In this document: piece after piece, positions 1 to 15,100 of the stretch | Numbering within the stretch: position 1 is the first letter of the stretch | How the letters are laid out: every line of letters starts with the position of its first letter | Assembly: GCA_963989385.1 (NCBI GenBank) | Contig: OZ022510.1 | Span: 36,337,448 to 36,401,447 of the forward strand | Source: Ctena decussata | Lineage: Eukaryota > Mollusca > Bivalvia > Lucinida > Lucinidae | Direction of reading: 5' to 3' | DNA length: 64,000 nucleotides | The notes under the pieces: model-generated | The model's input: only the letters and a program-made list of their open reading frames with translations | What the model was told of the DNA's origin: nothing | Database searches by the model: none | Program-made: the position numbers and the translations under genes

Positions 1-143
1 GACCATTGGTCCTCTGGTTTATGAACGAAATAGTTTTGATAATTTCGCTGACAATTGCGCATATACATGTATTAATTCATGCAATAACCACAAACTAAAG
101 TTTATTTTGTATATGTGCATATATTTTCTTTTCTGCCAAACAG

Positions 144-3100
144 GATCGACATACTACTGGGCATGCGCCACCTATAGTGGACAAATCGCAAGACTGGTTT
201 TTGCTTCACGGAGAAGAAAATGAGTATGGAACCATTCTGAAGTTTGTACGAAAACTGGACACTTGCGATCCGGAGGACAGAGCCATCGATGTAAGTACTA
301 TGTTATCAATTCTGTATATTTTCGGTATTCTTTTAATTGTCACATTTGCTGAACGTTTCAAGCAAGGAAGTAGGCATGCATCGCCTGTAGAATTACTGTT
401 GAAGAATAATCAATTGTATATTTTGTGCTTATTTTGTTTTTTACTTTTTGTAAATTTAATTACGATACATTACACTACATATCCAAAATATTTAGCCATG
501 GCAGGATAAACGATACTTTATTATTCTGGATTCGCACATTCTGATGAATGTTTGTCCTGTTCACATCAACAATCAGTTGGTCACCGGAAAAATGAAAACT
601 GTTCTGAAGGTAGTATAGACTGCCATGACATGGGGAAGTACACTTGCCCATAGTGGCAGTCTGTATTTCTGTTTTAGTCCTGCTTCTTCGCATGTGCTAT
701 CAGTCACATTTTACTCATATCATGGTTCATGTTTGCTTAGAAATAATTACTGTAAATCTTATGGAAATGAAGCCACTTTAATCGAAACACAGGATTCACT
801 ATTTCAGGACCAGACTGTTCGAGTGATTTATTCTTACCACCCAGATGATCCAACCTCCGAAACAAGTCTGCTCTATCACGGCGTTGAGCGTCGAGGAGCA
901 AAAAGTCTCTCTTTGCTGGGCGCCAGTGTTCCACCACCTACCTTTAAGGAAGACGATATCAAAATATTGGAGTTCAGGCACCGAAATGTAAGAATGTGAT
1001 TGATAACTTATTCAATTTTAACCCCTTTAGAAATATTAGACGCACTATCTGCAGTTTTCAATATTCTAAAGAGAATCATGTACAAGAAACCACAACCACC
1101 ACGCCTATCGAAACTGAAAAGATTCAATGTGCAATTTTCCATTGATATTATACAGAGTGGTCCCTATACTACTGCGATGGCGTATCAATTATTTATTGAA
1201 TATCATTGTATTTTTCTGTCATTTTTTTATTTGCAGATCTCGCAAAAAACGATTTTTGAAATACAGATGATACAAAAAAACTTTATAATGTTCATAGGTT
1301 ACGTGCTGCGCAGATTGATAAATGCACCCTAGCGGATGATAATGGCAGACACATAGTTGTAACCAAAAAAGAAGACACCAGTGTGGTTGTTAATAAATTC
1401 GTAACAAAACCTATAAAAGGTATTTCAATAGTATGACCAAAGCGTATTTTCGTATCTACAACCCACATTTTGTGGGAGAAAAAAAAACAACAATTCTTTA
1501 TCAACCACTATAGATTGAGGAACCTTGGTTTTTGAAAGAAAGTAGTTGCAAAATGATGCTGGAAGCCCAGGCTATTAAACATTGCGACAATAATTTAATA
1601 TACTCTAAATTTATGGTCCCAAATTATAGCTTGTTGGTTCATGAATTTTAGCCTTTTGATTATAAACAAAGGCTTGAAGTATGAATCTATTTTTTTAATC
1701 ATTTGTGCATACAACCAACTTTACTAGAAGATTTTCAACTCTTTATTTTTGTTTCAGTATATAGTGCCAGCCAAGGATACCACCTATGCATGTATAGGAT
1801 TTCAGCTTCCAGACTTAGGGGGAAAGCATCATATGATTGAGGTATATACACTTGTTCATTCCTCCTACCTGCTCTCTCTCTCTCTCTCTCTGTTTGCTTC
1901 AACGATTTTTAAAGGCATGATTAGTATATCACAGCTATTACTCTGTTCATACATATAAATTGAGCCGCGTCATGTGACTTCCAACTGCATGTATTTGGCA
2001 ATTTTATCATGTGATATCCAAACCATCCTTCTCATTAATATAGGGTAATCAGGCTCTATGGCGTCAGCTACTTCCATAGATAGCTGAAGTGACAAGTGAA
2101 GGCTCTGATCAGACTGCACTTATGTGCAATCTGATCAAAGCCTGTGCTTGTCACCAATGCCACATTGTTGGAAAACACATAATGTTGCTTAACTATTATG
2201 TTCTTTTATAATTTCAGTTTGAGCCAATAATAACATCGGGAAATGAACACCATGTACATCATATAAATATACAAAGATGTAATGGAACCTATCCTCATCT
2301 AGATATGGCAGTTGGCGAGTGCGCCGGACCCTTCCCGAAAGGCTGGCCCCAATGTCCGGAAATTTTCTCTATCTGGGGAACTGGAGGCGGAGTATGTTCC
2401 TTTGTTAATTATTTACTAGTAAACGAGATGTATCAACTTTTATCAAAAACAAAATACACAAACCAAATCTGAAATATTTAGACTCTGAAAATAAAAAAAA
2501 TCTAGTTTTAGGTTATCGAACTACAGAATCTTCTTTAAAGACATTTATTCTCGACTATATAGAACACACCCAGGTTTTAGCTGTTTTATGGCCCTGTTAT
2601 GTCTTATTTGAGATGGGCATTTCCTTTGGTGAAATAGCAGTTTCATTGGACTGTTGCATATTAGGATTATGCCACCAAATAATCAAGAGTACTTGTCTTT
2701 AATAACTTGCTAAATTCGTGTCATTTACTTTTTTGCGTGACTCTGAAAAAAATGAATTCATTGTATCCATTGTATGGTGTAAAGGCACATACCTTAATTA
2801 CAGCTGCACAGGTTTACAGTTTTATGTATAGAGCTATAATAACAACTACAAAGAAACAGCATTACAATAGCAATATATCAACTACAAGTACTATACTTGA
2901 GATGGTTGAAATGTGGAGTTCTGCTTTGGACTTTTGGTCACTGGCCACACTCTACGAGCCTTTGCGCACTATGAAGTGCATTACATATGCTGATAAATAA
3001 TGCGTCAACATAACAGTTTGTTTGAGTTTCTCTGCTATAACTTGCTAAAATGTATAATTTATGTCTGTTTATGTTAATGACACGCTGGTAATTAATTGGA

Positions 3101-6100
3101 TAAAGACTTAGTGGTATATTTGGGTTCTGTCTTGGTGACACTCTTATGATCGGATATGTATACATGTAGTATAACTTGCTTCTTCAATGATTATATCTTT
3201 TTGATTCGGTGATACTTTTGTGATCGGATATGTGCGGTATAATTTGCTCTGTGTATGTATTGTATACCATTTTTTGTGGTATCAGTGTGTGTGTCTGTTT
3301 GTTTTGGTGGCAGTTTTGAGACTGGATGTGTGTGGTATTCTTTGCTTGAAGCACTGTGGTGACACCTATTGGGTAGGTTGTTTGTAGTATAACTTGCTTT
3401 ATCTATGACTACACATACACAAATGTCTTGGTAATACTTTTGTTATCGTATATGTATGATATAATTTGCTTCGTGTATATGTATTTCCTTTTGGAGACTC
3501 TCTTGTAGTTGGATATGTGTTTTGAGATTTTGCTTTAACTATGTTTATTTCAGTCTTGGTCATAATCTTGTAATTGGACATATGTGATATATTTTGCGTC
3601 ATGTATATATATATATATAAATGTCTGTTTGTCTTAGTCACACTCTTGTGATTGGATATTTGCTTTATTGTGTTCTAGTAAGTTTCTGTTTTTGCTTGGT
3701 GACATTCTGTGATTGAATGAGTATGGATAATTTTTGTTTATGTATATGTCTTACTCGTTTGTCTTTGTGACTCAATCTTGTGATTGGATTTTTTGCTAAA
3801 AATTGAAAAGTAGTACAGTATATAAATTTCCCTAACACCACGATATAGTGAGACAACACCAATTTATAGAAAGGATTATTAAATTAGATAAGTCCACGAG
3901 TTCCCCCAGTGGACATGCAAATTGTAATTAGTATGGTATGCACGTTGATTATTAACATTTTAATTTGCCAATTTTTCGTTCCAGCCATTCTATTTTCCCG
4001 ACGACGCCGGATACTCTGTTGGGGGTCCGTACGACTTCAATTTCTACGTGCTACAAGTCCATTATGACAATCCAACCTTAAAGACTGGTAAATTGTCTTC
4101 TTCTACACACAGTTCTGACTAATAGGAATACGCTGGAAAGCTCTATTATGCTCAGCTAGCTACAAATGCATGTCTGCTAAATGGAAGCAAAACTTTTACA
4201 GAAAATTAGCTTTGTTCCATTTGTTTTATGAAAAGGTTCTTTTTGGTAAATTGTATCGTCAGATAATAACTAGCTAGGCAGGTTTCATGGTTTAGAAATG
4301 TAATTCCTAAACATCATATATCGCACCTATCTTGACTGTAAAACCAGCTGGGAAAAATAGACAAACATACTTAAACATATTGTGCTGTTCATTGAGCGTC
4401 TATCATAAATTCAAACGTTTATAATCCTGTATTTACCAATAATGTTTTCTTTTGCAGATATGATAGACAGTTCTGGAGTTCGAGCGAGGATCACGTCAAA
4501 ATTACGTCAGCATGACGTCGGTGGTTTAAATCTTGGACAGGTTGTGACGAACTACCAGGTTATTCCGCCTCAAGAACAGAGCTTCGTAAGCAGGGGTTAT
4601 TGCAGTGCACAGTGTTTAAATAATGTAAGTTTAAAAATACATCAAGCTTGTACATGAAGCAGTGAGAAACTACCAGAGAAAAAAAAATCGGAAGAAGCCA
4701 AACTCTGCTGGATTCATGTCGCTATGATAAAACACTCTTAGTTTTAGAGTATTTTTTTAATATTTTTCCAGAAATTGGTTAACACGATTATTTGGGATTG
4801 AACACAAGCTGTAATAGCATTGGATAATCCTCTCCCTAAGGGAGAGGATAAGTAGATAGGTCAACTCGGAAAGTGACTTAGTCAGCAGGAGAAGAGATTC
4901 ACTAGTGTCAGACTTTGGTTATTTGCAACCTATAGTTAGGGTATACATCTGTTAACATTTGTCATTTCCAAGCACACGATGACTCAATGTCCGTATATCT
5001 GTGTGAGAGACAACTCCCAGTCCGAGGATCTTGTGTGGTTTTAGGACGCTCTATCATTTTAACTTTAGGCAAAATTTAACCTTACCAAGATTATCATTCT
5101 TATACTAGTTGCGAGTTGTCAACCTTATAGATTCAGGTTGCATATTATAAAATGACTTTTTCTCCCGCCATTCTGCCCTTCCAATAACTTACGGTTCAAC
5201 CCCCTGTCTCAGAGAATTTCGCTACAATATGCTATACCTGCTGGAGCGTCGCCCTGCTTTTTGTGACTAACTAAATATGCTTTTAGAAGAACAGAAGAAA
5301 AATAAGCAGAAACAGTTGGTCTGTTCCGAGGTTTTAATCCAAATAATCTCCGGGATGCTCGAAGATTTCGTATTCAGGATAGGCTATCCTTTCCGGGATA
5401 GGCTTTATATCGATGTAACGCCGCTGATTTTTTATTGTTTTTTTTCCAAATATTAGTCGATAACAAAGATAAATTAGTTACTTTTTCGAATGTTGATATT
5501 TGTAAAAACGTAAGGAAAAACTGTTTGCTGTGTCAGTTGTTAACTGTAAATAAAGTACTTCCTTTTTGTTATTTTAAGTTCGAAAGCGGAGGCTTGCATA
5601 TACTATGATGCACTTTTTTTGCATCAAGTTTCATATACAGTGGACATACAAATGCTTCTATTCAGTGCTCTGGCACAGATAAAAAGGGACAACAGGGGTA
5701 GTTTAGGTTGGTTTTTTCATATTTCTTCAAAGAAACGTGATGTGACCCCTCATTGGAACCGTATCTCTGAGACGGTTCTAATGGGTGGTCACAACATACG
5801 TTTTTATTGAGATGAGTAAAACTGTCTTAGAATAATCTTCAGAACCCTATCTTATCTGGAGCTATGATATAGCTTCTCATCAATTGTTTCAGGCCATGAA
5901 TCGAACAAATATCCAAGAGGTCAAGATCATTGGTCAGATTCAGCACGCGCATCTTCTGGCAACTCGTATAACTACCAGACATTTCAGGAACGGCGTGGAA
6001 CTTGACCCTATAGCCGATGATCCTTACTATGACGTTAAGGTTCAAGAGGTCAGACCTGTCAACCCACCACGAACTATTTTACCGGTAAGCATAGAGGACA

Positions 6101-9100
6101 AAAAAGACAGATGACGTGATTAGATCAGGTACAGTCAAAGGGTATCAAAGCCTCAGGTTTATGAGTATAACGTGTCAGACATGAAATTGAAAGGAAGTTT
6201 TGTAAGAGGACATGTTTTGGTGAACATTTTGTTTTCGCAAATTATTTGAGAGTAAGTGTGGCTCGGAGAGGGATGCTCATTGCCTGCCGAGACCTGCCAT
6301 CATATGAGCCGCGACACGACAAAACCAACAATGTGGTCGTGCGCCCAGCGAAGACTCAGATCAGCCTGGGCATCTGCCCAGTCCAATCAGAGTCTTCGTT
6401 AAGTGCTTAAAGGGTAGCTAAGGGTCTAAGCTACCTCCATGCGGACAGCGAAGACTCTGATCAGACTGGGCGGATGCCCAGGCTGATCTGAGTCTGAGCT
6501 GGGTGCACAACCACTTTGTTGGTTTTGTCACGTCGCGGCTCAATTATCTTTTCTTTCAAACGTTTGGGGTTTAGCGACACTGAAGAAGTTAAATACAGAA
6601 ACGCGCGTCTGTCGCACTAAATTTGGTATGAATACGTTTATATTGAGAGACTTGAATCTGTGAAAGTTGTTGAGCGGGAATGTCAAATCTCCGTCTCTCT
6701 GCTTAACTTAAAAAGATTTATTGCAGCTTTTTCATGGTCAGTCGCTGCAAACCCACATGACGTTTTACCACATTCCTGCACTGATTTAATTTTTTTTTTT
6801 CTGTGATTTACGTGTATCCCCATATTTATGTCAAATACGTTCTCTGTTATATTTTTTGCCTCGGTTAAAACAAATTATTCGCTGTACAGGCTCCTTTACT
6901 GTGTTTCTACTACCCTGCTTACGCCTTACGTAGGTTCTATCCATTAGATTACCTATGGAAGGCATAAGCAGGCCTGCTTATGCCTTATGTAGATTCTGCC
7001 ATTGGATTAGGCTTGCTTGTGTCTGACATAGGTTTTATCACTAGATTAGTCCTGCTTGTGCCTGACGTAGATTCTATTATTGGATTACCTACGTAATTAT
7101 ATGACAATGGCCATGGACTCTTAAAAATTTACTCACTCCAGCCCGGATTCAGACCCGGGTCTTTTGCGTGAAATGCGAACACTCCAGGCTGAAGAGCTGC
7201 ATACATGTATTTAAATAGGCTCGAAGAAATACTGCATAGGGGTCGGGCTGGATTCTACGTTGGGGCGCCTATTATCACGGGAAGGCTTGCTTATGCTTTT
7301 CGTGGGTTCTATCATTGGATTTAAGCTAAATGATATACTGTCTACTGCTATGGTATCCAAATACATGCATGACGTCGAGATGACCATGATAAAGTACTAA
7401 TTTACAGATGACTGCTTCAAGCAAATTACAAATATCTGACATCATTATCTGGAAAAGCGTGTGCATGCATATATCTTCACTTTTCAACCATTGACAATGA
7501 TCCGCAGTGTTGCCTAATAGAGACGTTCTTAAACTGAGAACGTCTCAATAGCTCATGCAAATTACTAGTGAGTTGCTATTTCATGATTAGTAGACTAGTT
7601 TAAATAAGCTCAAACTATCGACTATCCGACTATACTAAAAACTATCGGTGAACACTGTTCGTAATGAAGTACGGCAGAAAGAGTACCAACAAGAGCGTGT
7701 TGACTGGTATTTACATTCTCAGTGCATTTATTGGAAAGCCCTATATGATAAACCATTAGAACGTAATGTAGTTTATACTTCAACAACTACATCGGTTCAC
7801 GCAACGTTACATGAGTTAAGTGACGTCAAAATAAACCATGGTTCTCTTCAATCTGATTGGACGTAGGCGACGTTATGACGCTGTTCTGCTGTAAATAGAA
7901 AAACAGCGTATAAATGTATTTTTTTTTCTGCTCCAACTGTAGCGATTAAAAACAACACAAATTTGTGGTCAATTAATAGATAGAAAAGAATGTAAATATA
8001 AGCAATGAACTTAATTTTTCTGGTGTTTATCGAAGTATAACGTCACACTTCACCACTGAAGCGTCATATATCGCAGCTTGCAATATAAAATGTAAAATGA
8101 AGTATAAGATGTGAAGTAGTAACTGCGTTATTTGAAGTCTCGTGTATTATAGGCGCGTAGTTATTTGATAACTCAGTTTGCATTTACATTTTATACTTAA
8201 ACCAGTTTATGACAACGACTACAGAGGGACGAGCTCTTTTATACCCACTCACTGCCACTACGATCACAACTCTGTTGGAAACTTTTAATGTATTCCCACT
8301 TCCCTTGAACTGACCTCGATCTACCAAGCTCTTCCAATAGAGGACAATTAACAGAACAGCGACTGTTGATGTTTGAGCCGGAAAGGTTGACCGAATCGTC
8401 CCGACTATTTATTGATGAAAAACTGTACCATGCAATCCTTCCATGCAAAACTAACAACCATGCATCGTAATAACGTCGACACTCATCACCTTATCTAGCC
8501 ACTCAACACAGCCTCTTCAATTTTATAGAAAAAAACAGTGTGCTGATTCGGTCGCGGCTTTCCGCTGAATGACAAGCCCAGCCAAAATACATCCTTCAGA
8601 TTTGCATAAAACTCTGCACACTAGCGCCATCTACCATGGTATATCGGAACAGTCAAGGGAAAGCAATTTTTGTCTAATTCATTACATTCAAACGACAAAA
8701 AAATATACTTTATGAAACAAAGTGTGATATCTGAGCTGTCTGGAATTAAGCCTAAATGATAAGCTGTGAAATATGAAGTATACAATATGAGACGTGAACT
8801 CACAAACATATTGAATACGTTCCTACTCATATTTCTCACCCTACTTTACAGTTCACACTTTAATAAAGGTCCTGTTTCTTTATCATTGGTATAAAATCAT
8901 AATATTTCGCGTCATGTATAATTGGAAACTTTAACAACAGTTTTGTCATTGTAAATGAACTGATTAGCAAGCTTTTAACACATATGACATCATTGAGTTT
9001 CGCGTAAAAAGAGTTGAAAGAAGATTTAGGTCATTCTATCATAACTTTGATGATTCATTGAAGCGGTAAAAATGCAATGCACAGGCAGGGTCCCCATGAA

Positions 9101-12100
9101 GCGGTAAAATACAATGTACAGACAGAGGGTCCATTGCTAGACAGGGAACCAGAAAAGGAATTGTAATTTGAGGACAGATTTTTTCCAGAATTATTGACAA
9201 TTATATGGTTTAATATGCATAGTAACCCGAATCTATCACCAGATGTGAACCGCTTTTCACACTGATTCGTGCTTATATGCATTTGCCACTGGAATTAGAT
9301 CTACATTGTAGAATTCAAAGTCTATAGTCCTCGTAGTGGTTTAAATGTCTGAAAACAGCAGATGCACATTAACGGGTTGATGCCAACATTTACGTTTGAT
9401 GACAACATGTCTTTTCTACTGGATGCTGGTTGAAAAATGTGAGGCAGTAAATGGGATCTTCCTCCTGTACCTTATATTATTGCCATATAACAAAGTACGA
9501 TATATATTTTCGAGAACAGGCCAACTACATGTAAAATTATTCAGATAAGTTTTCAACTTTTTTAAAGAAACTCGAGGAGTTTTGTTTGTTGAAAGCTGTC
9601 CAATCACGATCATTTACATGAGTAAAACAGTAGTGAAACGATTTAAGACGTATCTCGCAATAAAATTATGCATAAAATTATCTACTGGGAAAGCATCGGA
9701 GCACCTTAGAGTGGAATATGATCTGTAACATATGAAAATATATTTAATATTCAGAACTTAAAACACGACTGCACGCCTGACAATCAGTCTCATACGGAAC
9801 CGGCGGTTAAGCAAAGGAATCCGTTAGATCGCTTTCCGGTGACGTAGAAGAGGAGCCGAAAAAGGTAAACAATACATACTCAGTCAGATTTTAGAATGTT
9901 TTTTCAGAATGATAGGAGAGATATCCAAAATCTAAGAATACTATTTTGTTCCTTAAACATTGCTCCTTCAACACACCAAATAATTCTATAATTGGTTCAG
10001 CGGGTTTCTTGATATTTGTTCCCTCCTCCGAAATGTCTGTTCAACACGTTCAAGGTCAGACAAAACAGGAGATAAATAACAATATTTTCTGTTCGATCTC
10101 AAAAACGAGCAAAAAGTATCCGAATTCATCATTGCATATCAATGTAATAATTAATATCTGTCATCTACAACGCTGTTTCAGTGACCAGGTATCAAGCATT
10201 GTTCTGAAATCATTGTTGAAAGGGGCGAAATGTTTTGGTTCAGCATTTAATCATTATAAATAGAAGGAAATATGTCAACATCAATCTGCTTATTTCAGTC
10301 TGTTTTATGACATAAATTTTAATCTGATTTTGTTAACATTTGTTAGATGTCAGCTGAGACTTGTAGGGTCTATGCAGTTGGAGATTATGTTTTAACACAC
10401 ACACACAAAAAAAAAAGACAGAACAAGTTTATCCCATTCCCTAAAGTACTTGGTGTTTACTGTTTCAATGGTTTTCAATGCATGCTGAATTAAAATGTCA
10501 TTACATTTGAATAATTAACACGATTTCACAAAATTTTGATTTTTTGCATTTGAATGGGAGGCTCCTGTCAAAACTTTTGTGGTTGCGCATGAGAATATTC
10601 GGTTGAGCATTGGAATGTATGGAATATCAAATGAGCTTTGGTGCCTGATTTAGCTGCGAGGCAGCCTGACTTATATATGAACCACGAAAACATCGGTCAA
10701 CCTGCGACTTCACACAGTTTGGTCTGCTCGTTTAGCACTGAAAAGCTGTTGTATCATTAAACCTACAACTCTAAGGATCTTCTCTGGCAGATAATCTAGT
10801 TTTGTCTGACCTGGTAATGTAGCCAGGAAGAAATGTTTTTCTTACGACAACCATTTGAACAAAATCGTTTATGAGACTAGCCACTCTTAAAAGTTTATAA
10901 GGGCCTAAAATATAACTGGCGGATAGATGACTTGCGATTTTACGTTTTTCAGCAGTATTTCAGTCATATCAGATTTTTCTCTCAAAAAAAAAGGTATTGC
11001 AAAAATTGGAGAATGTCATGCTATCAGTTGTTTACAATTGTATGTTGAGACCAAGTGATATGAACATTTTAAGTGGTGTTTGGTATATTACATTTATCCT
11101 CCAAGTTCAGTACCGAAAGAAGGAAATAGTCTTGCACAGATAAATCGGCCCTGTGCGTGCATTTGCAGATTTTCTGTGAAATCTTATCGATGCAGCAAGA
11201 CACTTCACTTATATAACCGCGTTGAAAATTCACTTTCAAGAAAATGCATGCTTTTGTTACTACGCCCTCAACGAATATTTATCGGCGGTCAGTTTGAAAA
11301 CCACGAGGTCAGTAGTATTGAAATTGACATGGAGACAATTATATTCTGCTCAAAAGGGATTGTGCGCTTGAATTTAAAAGCACGTTTAAATACTTCTAAA
11401 CATATGCCAGATAATTTTGGTCAAGTAAGATGGTCTTGTTCTCAGTATATCCATAGTAATCCTTTACCTGCCACATATGTTATTCATGGGACCGTAAACA
11501 TACGGGAACTCATACCTCAGAAGCCACAAACTCTGATCGATTTGACTGATATATTCACTCAGCTGCAACAAGGTGTGTGCTGCCGTTCTGGAAGTTACCA
11601 AGGTCCATCGACGTCCATGCTCGGACCTAACACAATCAACCGGAAACCGACCAAGACGTTTAGAAAAGAATACAACATATCAGCCCCAGGTATATGCTTT
11701 AGAAATGGAAAGTTACTGCTTGTCTGAGATCCGGTGTTGTTGCTGAACATTTATCAACAGAAAAAGTTTAGACGGATGAGGTCTACTTTCCAGAAAATCG
11801 GATCAACTGGGTAATGGTGCCACTTGAAAAGATGTATTTTGGAAAAATTTTAAAATTTTAACGTATTTTCAGTGTTTGCAAACTACAAACCAGTGATGTG
11901 GGCAAAACCTTGCTCTAGTAAAAAAAAAAAAAAAAAACAGATTCCCTTCTGCATATGACAGCCTCAAAAAGTGGGATTTCCTGACAGGCTACCCCTTAAA
12001 ACTGACAGTTCGCGCGATCGTGGGGTTAAGGGTTAATTTCAATTAGACTTTCTCCTAAGTTTCAAATTGACTATCAATATTTTAGATTCGGTAAAGATGT

Positions 12101-15100
12101 AGTAACGAAAGCTGGACGGATGAACGGTTCCCAGTTACTGAGGATACGTTCCGCTGGGGTGTGTGGTTTAACGTCATTACGAGAATTTAAATACACACAC
12201 AGTAATGAAAGCATTAAGTTTTTTAAGTATATTTAATGTATTTGAAAGTGTGTATGATATGGGCATGCCTTATCGCATTACTAAGATTTTAAGGAAAGCC
12301 TACAAATGCATTCACAGAGCCGAAATACTTGTGCAAGACTCAAAAATCTTACCCGTGACCCATCTATAGACCACGAAAACTGCAAAGTGACTACTGGAAA
12401 ATAGTCAAATTAGTTTTCAACATATTACAGCGGAGGTCAGTTTGAAACATTACCTTCGATGTTAATACTCAATGAAATTTCGTGCGATGAATTGCGGATA
12501 CCTCCTGGCTTTTGTAGCAAGCCATTATATAAGAGCCTTTCGATGCACGCCGTATTTTCTATATTGCCTCGAGCAAAGTCAAAAAGTCATTGCTCGAGGT
12601 GTTGCCGAAAACTACAGCGAGTAGCATTAAAAACTTAAATAGTCGTGCGATGAATTGCGGATACCTCCTGGCTTTTGTAGCAAGCCATTATATAAGAGCC
12701 TTTCGATGCACGCCGTATTTTCTATATTGCCTCGAGCAAAGTCAAAAAGTCATTGCTCGAGGTGTTGCCGAAAACTACAGCGAGTAGCATTAAAAACTTA
12801 AATAGTCGTTTGCTACGAAAGAGGACAAGGTGCACCGTAATTTTGCTATATTGCCTCCAACAAAGTCAAAAAGTCATTGCTCGAGGTGACGTCGAAAACT
12901 ACAACGCGTAGCATTAAACAATTAAATATTATTATGATACTGAAGCAGGACATATGAGTGTTTTCGAGGGTTATTCTTATCAGAAGACAAATCAGAAAAA
13001 AAACAGTATTGGCATAACTAATTTAATAGTGATCCATGTATAGCTTGAGACGTTAATAGCTTCGTTTAAGCAAAAGAAATAGTGAAGTTTGAAAGAAGTC
13101 AAATGCTGAACCGAGCTATCGCATGCGAAACCAGGAAACAATGACATGGGGACTTACCTTAAAAATAGGCAAACCAAAAGTGTTGAAATAAGCTAAACAG
13201 ACATTATATGGAGTCATTTGAAATTTCAATGACGTAATCAATGCATAATGTTCAACATATAATGGCTCAAAGCAGTGTTCCTTGATTTCTCTTGCAGTCT
13301 GGTTTTAAGCAAATATTAGCCATCAGACCTGCATTTGTCAACTTTAGAAACTCCAGAATTATACTGGGCACAGTTCTACTGCACATATTAGGTTGAAAAT
13401 AAAATCATCTGTGAAATTATGTTCTTCTTATTTTTAATGATTACATGCGGAACCAAACTTTCGAGACCAATTATGCATACATTTCAAAAGAATTCTTGGT
13501 TCTAGCAAAATGTAAAGGTATCACATACCTCACTTTCTGTTTAAAATATCCGCACATCCTCTAATTTGCAGATCATATGTACACAAATGTCAGATTTAGC
13601 GGATAAATGCGTTGCTTACCTCATGTATAATCCAGTACGAACAGTTGTTTCGGAGGAGGGAATAAAAATGACAAAAACAAAACAACGCTTCAGCAAGTCC
13701 TTCGGCATACAAAGAAAACAATGCGTTAGCAGCAAAATAGCATTCTCATATTTTAAAGAGCACATTTTCTAAGAAAATAAACCGTCTTCTTACACGAACG
13801 ATTATCGTTTGTTTACCTTTTTCGGCTCCTCTTCTACGTCACCGGAAAGAGATCTAACGGATTGCTTTGCTTAACCGCCGGTTCCGCATGAGACTGATTG
13901 TCAGGCGTGCGACTGGGTTCTATAATTCATAGCTCATAACTGGCATTACACATATGTACATGTATGTAACGTACTATGCAGAGAAGTTTCTCAATTCTCG
14001 TTGCTCTTTCGTGAAATGGTTTATCGTGGGGAATCGCGTCAATGTTGTGATAGTTAATGATCGTGATTAGCAAATTTAAAAGACCCGGTCATTATCCCGC
14101 TTTTGTTTATATTAAATCGCTCGATGGGGAACCAGAGAAGGGAATTATACTTTCTGGAGCAATTTGTCATTTTACAAAAAACAAGCTCTCCATACTTTAC
14201 TCAATATATATGCAAATCAACCCACACTTTATCACCAAACGTTATTGTTGATGCGTTTTTCATAATGATCAATACCTACAATGTGTTATTGCGGTATTCT
14301 GCATGCGTATGTTAACGTTATGCTTTTCGCCGGTTTTACAAAGAATTGTGGGAAAACGTCATTAGAAACTGTAAACAAATGATAAAACTGGAGTAAAATC
14401 GGAAAATTAAGGTATGTATGCCTTTTTCATATGAAAATATTTCTTTAATAACTTTCACCATAACAAAGCATATATTCCTGGGTGTCTTGTGTTTCATTCT
14501 TCCTTAAATCAGCTGTAATAGAGAAGAAATTGAAAGTAGACATTTCTTCATATTTTATGAAAAAACAATCCATAGTCTTGTGCTTTGATGATTTGTGTTC
14601 AGAAGTTTTACCACAAGCAGGGCTATGGGGACTTTTATACTTTCCACTTTGTATGGTACAATTACCAACTATGAGTTGTGAAGGATAAAGTGTGACTCAT
14701 GAAAGTATACTTAATGGTTTTTAGTTTGCATTTATCCTGATCCGTCCGACTCACATATACCGACTCCGACAGATTCTGTGTAAAGGGGTAGATCACCTTA
14801 TCAACTTTTTTTTAATAAAACGTCCTTCGACTGTTTGCCTTTTGTGTTACCTTCTCAGCCTTTTACACGTTGTCATTGTCAAGGACAATGTTATGATCGT
14901 GGACATACTGTGGACATACCGAGTCTCTTATTTTCATTTCTTTGGTGTATCCCTTACTTCCAAAGGATGTAACTGCTTATGTTGTTGTTGTTTCAATTCT
15001 CGTAACGACGTTCCCCGGGTTGCTCAGCTGTACATGACCATAGTTGCACACACCCGCCGCCGAGTGCCCGTCCATATCTAACTGTACAGAAGTCGTTCAT

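Larger units (their letters stand above)
9771..13910. mobile_element. 4.1-kb DNA element with 100-bp terminal inverted repeats
   Basis: Positions 9771-9870 and 13811-13910 are reverse complements with about three mismatches in 100 (starting GCACGCCTGACAATCAG). The flanks both carry GACT next to the ends, a possible 4-bp target duplication. Inside are one 215-codon open frame (11080-11727), a 164-bp tandem repeat (12482-12930) and a dispersed repeat (11735-12030). No known transposase motif is recognised, so it may be non-autonomous or belong to an uncharacterised family. It lies in the 12.1-kb intron of the MOXD1-like gene. Confidence 0.75.

Noticed and set aside
1298..1419. Exon-like block between acceptor-like ttcatag and donor-like gtattt, open in one frame
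   Set aside because: The flanking exons (ending 987, starting 1758) are both phase 0 and join directly in the family alignment; this block has no counterpart in MOXD1/DBH.
3017..3800. CRISPR-like regular spacing
   Set aside because: Units are diverged along their full length without constant repeats and unique spacers, and the context is an animal intron.
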